In this document: in pieces, positions 1 to 9,278 of the stretch | How positions within the stretch are numbered: position 1 is the first letter of the stretch | How the letters are laid out: every line of letters begins with the position of its first letter | Made by a program: the position numbers and the translations under genes | NCBI GenBank assembly: GCA_050952125.1 | Contig: JBMNKK010000003.1 | Coordinates: 186,001-250,000, forward strand | From: UBA3951 sp050952125 | Lineage (GTDB): Bacteria; Bacillota; Sulfobacillia; Fermentithermobacillales; Fermentithermobacillaceae | Length of the DNA: 64,000 nt | Reading direction: 5' to 3' | The notes under the pieces: generated by a model | Database searches by the model: none | The model's input: only the letters and a program-made list of their open reading frames with translations | Told to the model about the DNA's origin: nothing

Positions 1-885
1 TCCCTTGCACGGAACCTCAAGCAGAGTCTCACCTGCCTTCGCGAGACTGGCGACGCGGAAGTTGTTGAAGCCGTAGTCGAGGAGGGCCGTTGAATCAGAC
101 CAGCGGTCATGGCTGGCAAGGACGACCGACAACAGCCGTGTGTCTCCCCTCGTTGCGGATGCTACGAGGCACTGCCCCGCCGATTCGGTGGTACCGGTCT
201 TGACGCCGTCGGCTCCCAGGTAGAGCCACAGCAGCCGGTTGGTGTTGCCGAGAGATATCTTGGTATCGCCTTCGGCATCGATAACGTCTTTCTCTTTAGT
301 GGCGACCAGGCGTTTGAAGAACGGGTGTTTGAGGCACGTCCGCGCGATCAGGGCAAGATCGAATGCCGTGGTGTAGTGATTCGGATCGGTCAGTCCGTGC
401 GGATTGCGGAACCGCGTATTCAGAGCGCCTATCTCTCTTGCCCGTTCATTCATCATATCGAAAAAGCGTTCCGCAGTCCCTCCCACGTGCTCGGCGATTG
501 CCCAAGCCGCGTCGTTTCCGGAGTTCAGCATGAGGCCGTAGAGAAGGTTCTCAAGCGAGAAAACGTCGCCCGTCTTTAGGTACATACTGGAGCCGGGCTG
601 AGAGGCGGCTTCTGCGCTTACGGTCACCAAGTCCTCCAGTCGCCCGTGTTCCAGGGCCAAGAGCGCCGTCATCATCTTGGTGATGCTCGCGGGATGCATC
701 CTTGTGAAAGCGTTCTTGTCGTAGAGGAGCGCGCCCGTTTGCCACTCCATGAGAGCGGCAGCGTAACAGCTGACGCTCGGGCGATCGGGCCTCCGGTAAA
801 CGGCGGCGTGGGCCGACGGTACCCCGGCGGGCCAGGACAAGAACGTGATAAGGATAGCTAGAACGAGGGCGATCCTTCGCTTCAT
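1..885 (-). CDS. dacF: D-alanyl-D-alanine carboxypeptidase (DacF-like PBP), 3' end outside window
   Basis: Low-molecular-weight penicillin-binding protein that removes the terminal D-Ala from peptidoglycan pentapeptides outside the membrane. The frame is open to the window edge, giving 295 residues; the C-terminal part, which would hold the membrane anchor, is missing. Residues 1-28 form a signal peptide (basic start, hydrophobic core, AHA cleavage context). All three active-site motifs of the serine S11 family are present: SITK at about 67-70, SGN at about 122-124 and KTG at about 229-231. The ATG at 885 begins the signal peptide. The downstream context that might make it a spoII/sigF-linked dacF is out of view, so the exact paralogue is uncertain; the enzyme class is not. 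Confidence 0.93.
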   Translation of the reverse strand, partial: MKRRIALVLAILITFLSWPAGVPSAHAAVYRRPDRPSVSCYAAALMEWQTGALLYDKNAFTRMHPASITKMMTALLALEHGRLEDLVTVSAEAASQPGSSMYLKTGDVFSLENLLYGLMLNSGNDAAWAIAEHVGGTAERFFDMMNERAREIGALNTRFRNPHGLTDPNHYTTAFDLALIARTCLKHPFFKRLVATKEKDVIDAEGDTKISLGNTNRLLWLYLGADGVKTGTTESAGQCLVASATRGDTRLLSVVLASHDRWSDSTALLDYGFNNFRVASLAKAGETLLEVPCKG

Positions 886-927
886 ACAAAGATAGTATTG
901 GCTGTTTGCCCGGGCTATGAACTTGAA

Positions 928-968
928 GGGGCGCTCGGCGACCTCCTTGAGGAGGCGCCAAGCACCCC
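928..968. terminator. Long imperfect hairpin between rodZ-like gene and dacF
   Basis: A 41-nt inverted repeat of about 19 bp with a four-base loop, built from GGGGCGCTCGGCG paired with CGCC-AAGCACCCC around an inner CCTCC/GGAGG stem. It sits 45 bases after the stop of the rodZ-like gene and 43 bases before dacF. No T-run follows on either strand, so it may be a processing or stabilising hairpin rather than a classic terminator. The inner GGAGG could also mask ribosome access. Confidence 0.45.
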
Positions 969-1012
969 GAAACTTGTCTTTGACTTATTCCGTTTGGTCT
1001 ATTGGGTCTACC

Positions 1013-2068
1013 TTATTCGGCCGTTATCGAGGACCTGAAGACGAGGTCCTTCACCGGGCCGAACTCTCCTGCCGGCCCCATATCCTGTCCGTTGACCAAC
1101 AGGTTCATCACCCACGGCTTGCCCGCCCTTATCGTGATCTCCGAGTCGGCCGACAACTCCACTACCTCTTCAGGGCTGAGCGTGCGCTCAAACGCGAACT
1201 CTCCGTCGATTGTCACGCTGACCCAGCAGTATGCATCGCTTTCGGAAGCCAACTTGAGCACCAACTCTACGGGAGTCCTGTCTACTGACCATACGCTTTT
1301 CTCGGCAGTCGGATCTTCCCTCATTACCACGGGTGCGGGAGGCTCCACCGGTTCGGAACCCGGGTCAGGTTCTACGGGATCCGCTCCCGGGCCACCCGGT
1401 ATGTTGTCTCCTGTCGCGGGAAGTCCTCCGGACGGGTCTTCCCCTAAAGACGGCGGGTTCTCGCCACTCGAAAGCCCGATCAGTTCCGGCCGGTAGACGA
1501 CAACGTAATAAGCCGCACATGCCACGAGCACCAGCGCCAAGAACACCCAGACCGGGCTTCCCCTGCGGCGCCTTTCCGAGGGCATCCTACGCCTTCTCAC
1601 GGCCGAGCGATCCGGCTTGTCCGCGCCAGAGTCAAGTGTCGCGGCTGCCGGAGTGTCGTCCAGTTCCACGCGCCTTACCCCGGAAGTCCCGGTTGCGGGA
1701 GTCTCCGGCGGCGCAGGCTTCGCGGCCGGCTGAGGCGTAGGCGCGGCGGGAGGCCGTGCGCGGAAGTCTTTGGGGCGGGCCGCTTCTTCCTCGGCTTCTC
1801 TCTCTATTTCGCCGTATCTGTTGGAGAACTCAGTCCCGTCGAGGCCGAGGAACGACGCGTAAGTCTTAAGGAAAGCTCGGAAATACGTCTTACCGGGAGA
1901 TACTGAGTCGTCACCCTCTTCTACGGCGGTGAGATACTTCGTACGTATCTTGGTTCTGTCAGATACCTGCTCCAATGACATCCCCAACTCTTCGCGCCTT
2001 GCCCGGACGCGCGCTCCCAACTCGCGAAGCTTTCTTCTTCTCTCTTCTTCGCCGTTAGGCAACGCCAT
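1013..2068 (-). CDS. RodZ-like helix-turn-helix membrane protein (HTH_25, DUF4115)
   Basis: A 351-residue protein with the layout of RodZ/YmfM: an N-terminal HTH_25 domain (about residues 10-75, with QVSDRTKI and LTAVEEGD segments), an acidic then proline-rich linker, a basic stretch, one membrane helix at about 172-191, and a proline/glycine-rich segment leading to a C-terminal DUF4115-type beta domain. RodZ proteins link the MreB cytoskeleton to cell-wall synthesis from the inner face of the membrane. The start at 2068 has a GGAGG eight bases upstream; the frame stays open for 27 more codons but without a ribosome site. The gene follows asnS by eight bases and precedes a wall carboxypeptidase, which fits a cell-shape role. 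Family is confident, function inferred. Confidence 0.82.
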   Translation of the reverse strand: MALPNGEEERRRKLRELGARVRARREELGMSLEQVSDRTKIRTKYLTAVEEGDDSVSPGKTYFRAFLKTYASFLGLDGTEFSNRYGEIEREAEEEAARPKDFRARPPAAPTPQPAAKPAPPETPATGTSGVRRVELDDTPAAATLDSGADKPDRSAVRRRRMPSERRRRGSPVWVFLALVLVACAAYYVVVYRPELIGLSSGENPPSLGEDPSGGLPATGDNIPGGPGADPVEPDPGSEPVEPPAPVVMREDPTAEKSVWSVDRTPVELVLKLASESDAYCWVSVTIDGEFAFERTLSPEEVVELSADSEITIRAGKPWVMNLLVNGQDMGPAGEFGPVKDLVFRSSITAE

Positions 2069-2076
2069 ACACCTCC

Positions 2077-3390
2077 CTACGGTCGTATTCTGTTTATCAT
2101 CCTGGGGAACGGAGAAGCTTCCCTCAGGTGGTCGAGATGACAGAGCCACGCCACAAAGCGTTCCACGCCGAGCCCGAAACCGCTGTGCGGGACGGTCCCA
2201 AACTTCCGGAGGTCAAGATACCAGTCGTATCCCTCCATCGGCAGGTTGTGTTCCTCAATCCTCTTCATCAAGAGGTCGTAGTCGTGAATCCTCTGACTTC
2301 CGCCGATGATCTCGCCGTATCCCTCAGGTGCCAAGAGGTCTGAAGCCAAGACGATCTCCGGACGGTCAGGGTACGGCTGCATATAGAATGCCTTCGCCTT
2401 AGTGGGGTACCCGGTAACGAAGGTCGGCTTCTTGCTCAGGCTGGCCAAGAATGTCTCGTGCGGCGACCCGAAGTCTTCACCCCACTCGATCTCGATCCCG
2501 TTCTCGTTTAGTACCTTAACAGCATCATCGTAAGTGATCCTCGGGAATGGAGGGGTTATGTCCTCAAGGTCTTTCGGGTCTCGCCCTACCTGCACAAGGT
2601 CTTTTGAGTTACGCTCGAGCACTCGCTGAACCACGAAGGAAACCATACGTTCCTCAAGGTCCAGAAGCTCTTCAAAGTCCATATAAGCTGCTTCCGGCTC
2701 GAGCATCCAAAACTCGGTCAGGTGGCGCCTGGTCTTGGATTTCTCTGCCCTAAAGGTCGGGCCGAAGCAGTAGACCTTACCCAGAGACATGATCGTCGCT
2801 TCGTTGTAAAGCTGCCCGCTTTGGGACAGGTAAGCTTTCTCACCGAAGTAGGGCGTGGAGAACAGCGTCGAAGTGCCTTCACATGCCGACGGCGTGAGGA
2901 CAGGCGCGCTCACTTCGATAAAGCCGTCATTGTCCAGGAACTCCCTGCATGCCCTCATGACTTCGGCGCGAACGGCAAGTATCGCCCTCTGCGTAGGCGT
3001 CCTGATCCACAGGTGCCTTTGGTCCAGTAGGAACTCGGGGCCGTGCTCTTTGAGGGTGATTGGGTAATCGGGCCAAGCCTCGGAGACAATCTCGCACTTC
3101 TTGACTTGGATCTCGTAGCCGCCCGGCGATCTATCGTCTTTATGTACCAAGCCCTCTACAATGAGCGATGATTCCTGATTTAAGCCGTCGAGCCTCCTGA
3201 AGAGGTCTTCTCCCATCTCGTTCTTGGTCGCGACACATTGAATGGTCCCGGTGCCGTCCCGCAATATCATGAACAAGATCTTGCCCGACGACCTCTTGTT
3301 GTAGAGCCAGCCCTTCAGCCGAGCTATCTGTCCGTCAAGCGCGCTTACTGTCGATACTGTCGCGTCTCTTGCTACGCCCTCATCTGCCAA
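2077..3390 (-). CDS. asnS: Asparaginyl-tRNA synthetase
   Basis: Class IIb aminoacyl-tRNA synthetase charging tRNA-Asn with asparagine in the cytoplasm. The 437-residue length is typical. An N-terminal OB-fold anticodon-binding domain (about 20-110, VKGWLYNKRSSGK-like start) precedes the catalytic core, with motif 2 around FRAEKSKTRRHLTEFW (about 213-228), the AsnRS-type segment EGYGEIIGGSQR and motif 3 GFGLGVERFVAWL near the C-terminus. The GEIIGGSQR segment and lack of an insertion favour AsnRS over AspRS. A perfect -35 hexamer overlaps the stop codon of the preceding UPF0182 gene. The rodZ-like gene follows directly, so the two are probably cotranscribed. Confidence 0.94.
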   Translation of the reverse strand: MADEGVARDATVSTVSALDGQIARLKGWLYNKRSSGKILFMILRDGTGTIQCVATKNEMGEDLFRRLDGLNQESSLIVEGLVHKDDRSPGGYEIQVKKCEIVSEAWPDYPITLKEHGPEFLLDQRHLWIRTPTQRAILAVRAEVMRACREFLDNDGFIEVSAPVLTPSACEGTSTLFSTPYFGEKAYLSQSGQLYNEATIMSLGKVYCFGPTFRAEKSKTRRHLTEFWMLEPEAAYMDFEELLDLEERMVSFVVQRVLERNSKDLVQVGRDPKDLEDITPPFPRITYDDAVKVLNENGIEIEWGEDFGSPHETFLASLSKKPTFVTGYPTKAKAFYMQPYPDRPEIVLASDLLAPEGYGEIIGGSQRIHDYDLLMKRIEEHNLPMEGYDWYLDLRKFGTVPHSGFGLGVERFVAWLCHLDHLREASPFPRMINRIRP

Positions 3391-3432
3391 AATCTATCCC
3401 CCCGAGAATACTCGATATCCCTATTACTATCG

Positions 3433-3461
3433 ATAGTTGCAGAGGTTATCCACAGTGTCAA
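3433..3461 (-). promoter_or_regulatory. Candidate promoter for asnS
   Basis: A perfect TTGACA (reverse complement of 3456-3461) overlaps the stop codon of the UPF0182 gene. A weak AACTAT lies 17 bases downstream (3433-3438). The -10 matches the consensus at only three positions, so this is a candidate only. Confidence 0.35.
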
Positions 3462-6196
3462 GGCGCACCGGGCTCTACGGGAGGCGTTTCGAGAATAGAC
3501 ACCCCTGTAAGGCCCGAGAGCTCTGATAAAACTTGCCCCAGTTCGTCAATGGCGCGCCCGTAGCCGGCCCAGTCGCCCGCCTTAAGGGCTTCCTGTGCTT
3601 CAGACCAAAGCCGGTTGGCCGCGGCCACTAGTCCTGCCAAATCTGTCGGCTCTCCGCCTTCCCCGCCCGGACCCGGAGGCACAGCGGGGATATCCCCAAA
3701 GAGTTGAGACAGCGCATCGCCCGGAGAAGTTCCCATAACCACTCGCCCGCCGTAGTACATGAGCACGCGCTTGAGTTCGGGGATCTTCACTCGTTCGGCC
3801 TGCAGGTACAAAGGTTCGACGTAGAGCAGCGAATCTCCGACCGGTATGACAAGGAGATTGCCCCGGATGACCTGAGTTCCGACCTGGCCCCACAACGTGG
3901 TGGCTTCCGATATCATGGGGTTCTGGGAGAACAGGGATTCAACCTGCATTGGCCCCGCAACCAGCTGGTCTTTGGGTACCGTGTACAGCGTGGCTTTGCC
4001 GTAGTCTTCGTAGTCACACCTGATCCCTAACCACGCCGTCATGTTCTGTTTCCCGCGAGGCGTGAATGACGTCATTAGCATGTACTCAGGTTGAGGTTGG
4101 CCGGGGACGTCTATGACGACATAGTACGGGCTGACTGCCTGCTCGGCGTTGCCGTATATCTCTCTAGGCAGCTCCCAGTAGTCTTCTTTATTGTAGTAAA
4201 CGCTAGGATCGGTCATGTGGTATGTGAGGAGCATCCTGGACTGGGCCGCAAAGAGCGCCTCAGGGTACCGCACGTGAGCCTTCAGTGAGTCCGGCATCTC
4301 CTCTATCGGCGTAAGGAGGTCCGGGAAGATCTTGGCGTAGGTGCGGATTATGGGGTCTTCCTCATCCGCTTGATAGAAGGTGACCGTACCGTCGTACGCG
4401 TCTATCACAACCTTCACGGAGTTGCGGATGTAGTTTACGCCCAAGATGGCGTCCGGCTGGCTGTAGGGGTAGTTGGCAGTCACTGTGTACGCGTCGATCA
4501 TCCAGTACATACGTCCGTCAGCCGTGACGAGGTACGGGTCGGGGTCGTACATGAAGAACGGAGCTATTGTCTGCACTCTCTCCATAATGTTCCGGGTCAT
4601 GATCAAGCGCGATTCCGGGGTTATGGCTCCCGAGACCAATATCTGGTAGTCGCGGAAGCGCAGCATGAAGGCCAGTCGATTGAGAATGGAGCCCACCGGA
4701 ATTCCCGCCTTGCCCTGGTAAAACGTAGGCGCGATGGTCTCCGTGTCCGTCCGTGGGTAATCAAACTCGGGCTCCTTCGTGTTCACCACTATATAATGGT
4801 TGGACAGCTCGCCAAAGTAGAGCTCTGGTCTTTCCACCTTGATCTCCGTGGTAGACTTCGGCGGTATGTCCATCAGGTAGAAGGAAGGCATACCGTCTCT
4901 GGTGACCTCGGAGGCGGGGCTCATGACCATACCGTATCCGTGGGTGTATTTGAGGTGGAGGTTGACCCACGAAGTGGCCTCGGCCGGCAGCGACCGGATG
5001 TCCAGTTCCCGGGGAGACGACAGAACGAGCCTCGTCTGGCCGCCCACCTCGTACCTCTCAACATCCACATCGTGGAACGAGTAGTACATCCGGATCTCCT
5101 GCATCTGGGTATAGGTGTCCTTAAGCACCCTGTAGTCCCAGAGCCGGAAGTTTTGGATGGTGGCAGCGTTCTCGTTTAGATCCGCTTGAGTGATATCGTT
5201 CTCTGCTGCGAACGGCGAACTCTGTATATCGTCGATGTCGAAAGCTTCTCTCGTGAAGTTGATGTTGTGCTCAATGAAAGGGAGCTCGTAGGCCAACTCG
5301 TTGGGTGACACCGTAAACTGCTGCATAAATGCGGGATAAGCGTATCCGACAGCCAGAGAGAGAGCCACGAGGCCAAGGACCGAGTACCCGATAAAGCGGA
5401 AACTCCGGAGCGCCAGGCTGAACAACGAGATTCCCGCTCCCAACAGGGCTCCAAACATGAGTACCCGATAAGCAGGCGCTTGGGCGTGTATGTCGGCGTA
5501 CGAAGCCCCGAACGCGACGCCTCGCGGCGAGTACATGAGGTTCCAGGTACTAATCTGGTAGCCCCAAGCTTTCAGCGCGAACAGGATAGCGGCGAGCACC
5601 GACAGGTGTATCCGGGCTCTCCTCTCAACGGCAATCCGCCTGGGAGCAAACCTGATGTCTCCCAATATGAAGTACACGAACGCCGACACCGCCAGGGACG
5701 ACAGAAAGGCAACCCAGAGGTGCTGTTGCAGCAACCTGTAGAACGGCAGGGTGAAAATGTAGAAGCCTACGTCCTTGGCGAAGAACGGGTCGGCTGTGCC
5801 GAACGGGATTTGGTTGAGGTACGCGAGGACAACGTGCCACTGGCTATAGGCGGCTACTCCACCTAGAACGCCGACGACCAGGGCGGGAAGCGCCAAATAC
5901 CGCCTGTAGGACCGAGGAATAGTGATCGGAATCGGCATCACGAGGCCGCCTACGACAGTGAAATCCCGCCTCCTCCACATGACGGCCACGAGGCTGAGCA
6001 GGGTGATGAGGAAAAAGAAGAGGCCGCCGAGCACGGCGATAGCCACCCTAGCCGAGATGATTTTCGTGAAGACCGAAAGAAAGCCGACTTCACGGAACCA
6101 CAACATATTCGTATAGAAAGTGCTGATGGCGGTAGCACCGAGCCCGATGGCCACGACTATGCCAATAAGCACCCATAACCAGTTCCTTCTCTGCAT
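3458..6196 (-). CDS. UPF0182 family large membrane protein
   Basis: A 912-residue integral membrane protein of the UPF0182 (COG1615) family, found in Firmicutes and Actinobacteria, with no established biochemical role. The first third carries about seven hydrophobic helices, starting at residues 7-27. A long extracytoplasmic domain follows, with family-like segments such as PYLVTADGRMYWMIDAYT and SQPDAILGVNYIRNS, then an acidic, proline-rich and helical tail. The start at 6196 is chosen because GGGAGG lies nine bases upstream; eleven upstream codons are open but unsupported. It is followed 68 bases later by asnS. The length and order of parts match the family and no damage is seen. Confidence 0.88.
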   Translation of the reverse strand: MQRRNWLWVLIGIVVAIGLGATAISTFYTNMLWFREVGFLSVFTKIISARVAIAVLGGLFFFLITLLSLVAVMWRRRDFTVVGGLVMPIPITIPRSYRRYLALPALVVGVLGGVAAYSQWHVVLAYLNQIPFGTADPFFAKDVGFYIFTLPFYRLLQQHLWVAFLSSLAVSAFVYFILGDIRFAPRRIAVERRARIHLSVLAAILFALKAWGYQISTWNLMYSPRGVAFGASYADIHAQAPAYRVLMFGALLGAGISLFSLALRSFRFIGYSVLGLVALSLAVGYAYPAFMQQFTVSPNELAYELPFIEHNINFTREAFDIDDIQSSPFAAENDITQADLNENAATIQNFRLWDYRVLKDTYTQMQEIRMYYSFHDVDVERYEVGGQTRLVLSSPRELDIRSLPAEATSWVNLHLKYTHGYGMVMSPASEVTRDGMPSFYLMDIPPKSTTEIKVERPELYFGELSNHYIVVNTKEPEFDYPRTDTETIAPTFYQGKAGIPVGSILNRLAFMLRFRDYQILVSGAITPESRLIMTRNIMERVQTIAPFFMYDPDPYLVTADGRMYWMIDAYTVTANYPYSQPDAILGVNYIRNSVKVVIDAYDGTVTFYQADEEDPIIRTYAKIFPDLLTPIEEMPDSLKAHVRYPEALFAAQSRMLLTYHMTDPSVYYNKEDYWELPREIYGNAEQAVSPYYVVIDVPGQPQPEYMLMTSFTPRGKQNMTAWLGIRCDYEDYGKATLYTVPKDQLVAGPMQVESLFSQNPMISEATTLWGQVGTQVIRGNLLVIPVGDSLLYVEPLYLQAERVKIPELKRVLMYYGGRVVMGTSPGDALSQLFGDIPAVPPGPGGEGGEPTDLAGLVAAANRLWSEAQEALKAGDWAGYGRAIDELGQVLSELSGLTGVSILETPPVEPGAP

Positions 6197-6278
6197 GCAG
6201 CGTTGACCTCCCACCCGTGGCAACATCAACCATTTACTGTATAGAGTTTCCCCTTTTGGTGGCCATATCCTGCATGCA

Positions 6279-6590
6279 CTATTTGGGGGCCGTCAGTTCG
6301 AAGATGAACCCGGTGAGGAAAGAAGAGACTATGGCAGATAGCAGCGTGTTATCGACCAGTTGGGAGACTACATCGCTGAACGCGGCACCGAACGCGCCGG
6401 TAACGATGTCTTGAGGCAAGGTGTCGAAAGCGCCTTCTTTGGGACAGGCGGCCGCCGCTCCAACCGTGAACGCTACCGCGGCGACCGCTCCTACGAGAGC
6501 AGCCTTGAGAACCGAACCGGTGTCAGGCGTTTTTTCTGATGCATCTGATGCAGCGCTCAATTCCAGAGCGGCGCCGGCTTCCATGGGCAT
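6279..6590 (-). CDS. Small alanine-rich membrane protein, unknown
   Basis: About 103 residues, with two hydrophobic segments: an alanine/valine-rich one at about residues 30-50 and one near the C-terminus (SAIVSSFLTGFIFEL). The start at 6590 has GGAGG four bases upstream; the ATG at 6584 is ten bases from the same site and equally possible. I do not recognise a family. It is 83 bases before UPF0182 on the same strand and separated from hutU upstream by a hairpin, so it probably has its own promoter or is read through. It could be a small integral protein of envelope genes; no function is assigned. Confidence 0.55.
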   Translation of the reverse strand: MPMEAGAALELSAASDASEKTPDTGSVLKAALVGAVAAVAFTVGAAAACPKEGAFDTLPQDIVTGAFGAAFSDVVSQLVDNTLLSAIVSSFLTGFIFELTAPK

Positions 6591-6667
6591 CGCTCCTCCA
6601 ATCCCAAATAGGAGCCTCAGTATCGTATTCGGGAAATGGAGTACCGGTGCGCTCGGTAGAGAGTGAA

Positions 6668-6692
6668 CCCGCCTCACACTTGGTGAGGCGGG
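6668..6692 (-). terminator. Hairpin after hutU
   Basis: Perfect 10-bp inverted repeat CCCGCCTCAC / GTGAGGCGGG with a five-base loop, 40 bases downstream of the hutU stop. No strong T-run follows on either strand, so termination may be weak or Rho-assisted; it may also protect the 3' end. Confidence 0.5.
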
Positions 6693-6731
6693 TAAGAGCC
6701 AAGGTCGCGATTATGGAGCTCCGGGTGAGTC

Positions 6732-8378
6732 TTACTTCAGCATCGGAAGGTTCAAGTTTTGGCGCCGGGCTGTTTCAACGGCTACCTCGTAGCCCGCGTC
6801 AGCGTGCCGCGCTACGCCGATGCCGGGGTCAGTATTGAGGACTCGCTCCAGGCGCCATTCGGCGTCTGCTGACCCGTCTGCCACACAGACCATTCCTGCG
6901 TGAATGGAAAGCCCTATACCCACGCCGCCTCCGTGGTGGACCGATACCCAGCTGGCTCCCGAAACAGCGTTCACGAGAGCGTTCAGTATGGGCCAGTCGG
7001 CGATGGCATCGGAGCCGTCCTTCATCCCCTCCGTCTCGCGGTAGGGAGACGCGACGGAACCGGTATCCAGGTGGTCTCGCCCGATCACTATGGGGGCCTT
7101 CAGGGTGCCGTCTCGAACCATCTCGTTGATCTTCAGCCCAAACTTACGCCGCTCGCCCAAGCCGAGCCAGCAAACTCTCGAAGGGAGCCCCTGCCACTTC
7201 ACGTGTTCTTCAGCTTTGGTTATCCAGCGGGCCAGCGACTTGTTCTCGGGGAACAGCTCCAGCACTACCTTGTCGGTCTTGAGGATGTCTTCCGGCTCGC
7301 CCGAAAGAGCCGCCCACCGGAACGGCCCTCTTCCTTCGCAGAAGAGCGGCCTGATGTATGCGGGCACAAATCCCGGATAAGAGAAGGCTTCCCCAAGTCC
7401 GGCTGATTCGGCTTGACCCCGCAGGTTGTTGCCGTAGTCGAAAACGATGGAACCGCGCTCTTGCATCTCGACCATTGCCGCGCAGTGTTGTTTCATAGAG
7501 TCCATCGACCGCTCGACGTAAGCTTTCGGATCCTTCCTGCGGAGCTCTTTGGCTTCCTCAAAGGTAATGCCTCGCGGAACATACCCGTCCAGCGGGTCGT
7601 GGGCGGAGGTCTGGTCGGTTACGACATCGGGTATCACACCCATCTCGATGAGCTTGGGGTGCGTCTCTGCGGCGTTGCCCAGCACCGCAATGGATATAGC
7701 CCTTCCTTCGCTCTGGGCGGCTCTCGCCATAGAAACCGCCTCTTCCAGGCTATTCGCCAGGACATCGACGTATCCGGTGTCGAGGCGCCTCTGTATCCGG
7801 TGCGGGTCGACCTCGACAATTATCCCGACTCCGTCATTCATCGTTATCGCCAGAGGCTGAGCTCCACCCATGCCTCCCAAACCCGCTGTCAACACGAGTT
7901 TTCCTCGCAGGCTGCCGTTGAACTTTATGTTGGCGAGCGAGGCGAGAGTCTCGTAAGTGCCCTGAAGGATACCCTGCGTGCCTATGTATATCCAGCTGCC
8001 GGCGGTCATCTGCCCGTACATGGTGAGCCCCTTGCCTTCGAGCTCCCAGAAATTCTCCCAAGTAGCCCACTGGGGAACCAACATAGCGTTGGATATGAGC
8101 ACTCTGGGTGCCAGACGATGGGTCGGGAACACAGCCACGGGTTTCCCTGATTGAACGAGCAGGGTCTCTTCGTCGCCTAGTTCGGTGAGGGCTTTCACGA
8201 TGGCGTCATAGCAGTCCCAATTCCGAGCCGCTTTGCCCGTGCCGCCGTATACAATGAGCTCCTCCGGCTTCTCTGCTACCTCAAGGTTGTTCATGAGCAT
8301 CCTGAGGGCGGCCTCCTGCTGCCAGCCCTTGCACGTCAGCTTTGGACCTCTCGGAGCCTTGATCACTCTTCCGACCAT
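6732..8378 (-). CDS. hutU: Urocanate hydratase
   Basis: Converts urocanate to imidazolone propionate with tightly bound NAD+, the second step of histidine degradation. The 548-residue length is normal. Family segments are visible throughout: YGGTGKAARNW near the start, LTAGLGGMGGAQPLA (Rossmann NAD site), a TSAHDPLDGY segment, the cysteine-containing FCEGRGPFRWAALSG, and SVHHGGGVGIG. The ATG at 8378 with GAGG seven bases upstream is preferred over an upstream TTG. It is 27 bases downstream of a HAD phosphatase gene. No hutH, hutI or ftcD is visible nearby, so the rest of the pathway must lie elsewhere if it is complete. Confidence 0.95.
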   Translation of the reverse strand: MVGRVIKAPRGPKLTCKGWQQEAALRMLMNNLEVAEKPEELIVYGGTGKAARNWDCYDAIVKALTELGDEETLLVQSGKPVAVFPTHRLAPRVLISNAMLVPQWATWENFWELEGKGLTMYGQMTAGSWIYIGTQGILQGTYETLASLANIKFNGSLRGKLVLTAGLGGMGGAQPLAITMNDGVGIIVEVDPHRIQRRLDTGYVDVLANSLEEAVSMARAAQSEGRAISIAVLGNAAETHPKLIEMGVIPDVVTDQTSAHDPLDGYVPRGITFEEAKELRRKDPKAYVERSMDSMKQHCAAMVEMQERGSIVFDYGNNLRGQAESAGLGEAFSYPGFVPAYIRPLFCEGRGPFRWAALSGEPEDILKTDKVVLELFPENKSLARWITKAEEHVKWQGLPSRVCWLGLGERRKFGLKINEMVRDGTLKAPIVIGRDHLDTGSVASPYRETEGMKDGSDAIADWPILNALVNAVSGASWVSVHHGGGVGIGLSIHAGMVCVADGSADAEWRLERVLNTDPGIGVARHADAGYEVAVETARRQNLNLPMLK

Positions 8379-8405
8379 AGCGGGACCTCGCTTTCCCAAG
8401 GATTT

Positions 8406-9257
8406 CTATTGCAGATTACCTATGATTTTCTTTATGACCTCCAGGACTCCTTCAGCGTACAGGGCTTGTGAAACGTGGTCCGAAACGGCCCTTACCTCCG
8501 GGCAGGCGTTTCCAACACAAGCGCTGCACCCTGCCCAAACTAGCATATCCATGTCGTTGAGGCCGTCACCCACCGCTAGCACCTCACTGCGATGCACACC
8601 CAGGGAAGATGCGAGGTACTCGAGAGCCGACGCCTTGGAGACCCCGGAAGCCTGGAACTCGATGAGGTGAGGCAGACTCTTGATGATGCACGCCCGGCCT
8701 CCCCAGCGCTCCTTGAACATGCAGACCAAGGAGTCGGCAACCCCGGCAGGAACCCTGACGGCTATCTGTGTCGGGGATAAACCAAGCGGCGCCAGCGAGT
8801 CCACCACCCGGATGTCAAATGAGAGGTTTGCCGAATACTCAGCCGTTTCAGGTCCCTCCCACTCGGTCAGCATGTCTTTGCCTACAATGAAGTAGAACGG
8901 GAGTTTCAGAGCGCGTAGATGGTCTGCAATGACAGATGCCAAGCTGGCATCGATCGTCCGGTGATAGATAGGGTCTTTACCCAGGGCGGCAACCATTGCG
9001 CCGCCGTTGGTGATGACGCGGCCCACAAGGCCGAGGTGAGTCAGGTATTTCTCCACCGACCCGAACGCGCGCCCCGTCGCGATGGTGAACTCAAGGCCCA
9101 GTGCTCTGCACAGGTCGACGGCTTCTTTTGCCGCGTCTATACCGGTACCGCCGGGTCCGAGAAGCGTACCGTCGAGGTCGCAGGCCACCAGCTTTATGCG
9201 GGAAGCGGAGTTCTCAATATCGTCATGTTCTGAGCAGTTGTTGTACAGCTCGGGCAT
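8406..9257 (-). CDS. HAD superfamily Cof-type phosphatase
   Basis: A 283-residue haloacid-dehalogenase hydrolase of the Cof/IIB type that dephosphorylates small phosphorylated metabolites. Motif I CDLDGTLL lies at about residues 27-34. The C2 cap domain is inserted in the middle. The late motifs are a conserved K in GVSKASALEYL and VGDGLNDMDML (motif IV) at about 228-238. About 22 residues precede the first strand, slightly longer than usual, so the true start could be a little downstream. It sits in a minus-strand run with the upstream hypothetical (21-base gap) and hutU (27-base gap). The substrate cannot be read from sequence. Confidence 0.9.
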   Translation of the reverse strand: MPELYNNCSEHDDIENSASRIKLVACDLDGTLLGPGGTGIDAAKEAVDLCRALGLEFTIATGRAFGSVEKYLTHLGLVGRVITNGGAMVAALGKDPIYHRTIDASLASVIADHLRALKLPFYFIVGKDMLTEWEGPETAEYSANLSFDIRVVDSLAPLGLSPTQIAVRVPAGVADSLVCMFKERWGGRACIIKSLPHLIEFQASGVSKASALEYLASSLGVHRSEVLAVGDGLNDMDMLVWAGCSACVGNACPEVRAVSDHVSQALYAEGVLEVIKKIIGNLQ

Positions 9258-9278
9258 CGTTCTAATCTTGTGTCATCC

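Noticed and set aside
1002..1740. Plus-strand frames opposite the rodZ-like gene
   Set aside because: Ser/Pro/Gly-rich shadows of the proline-rich linker on the other strand.
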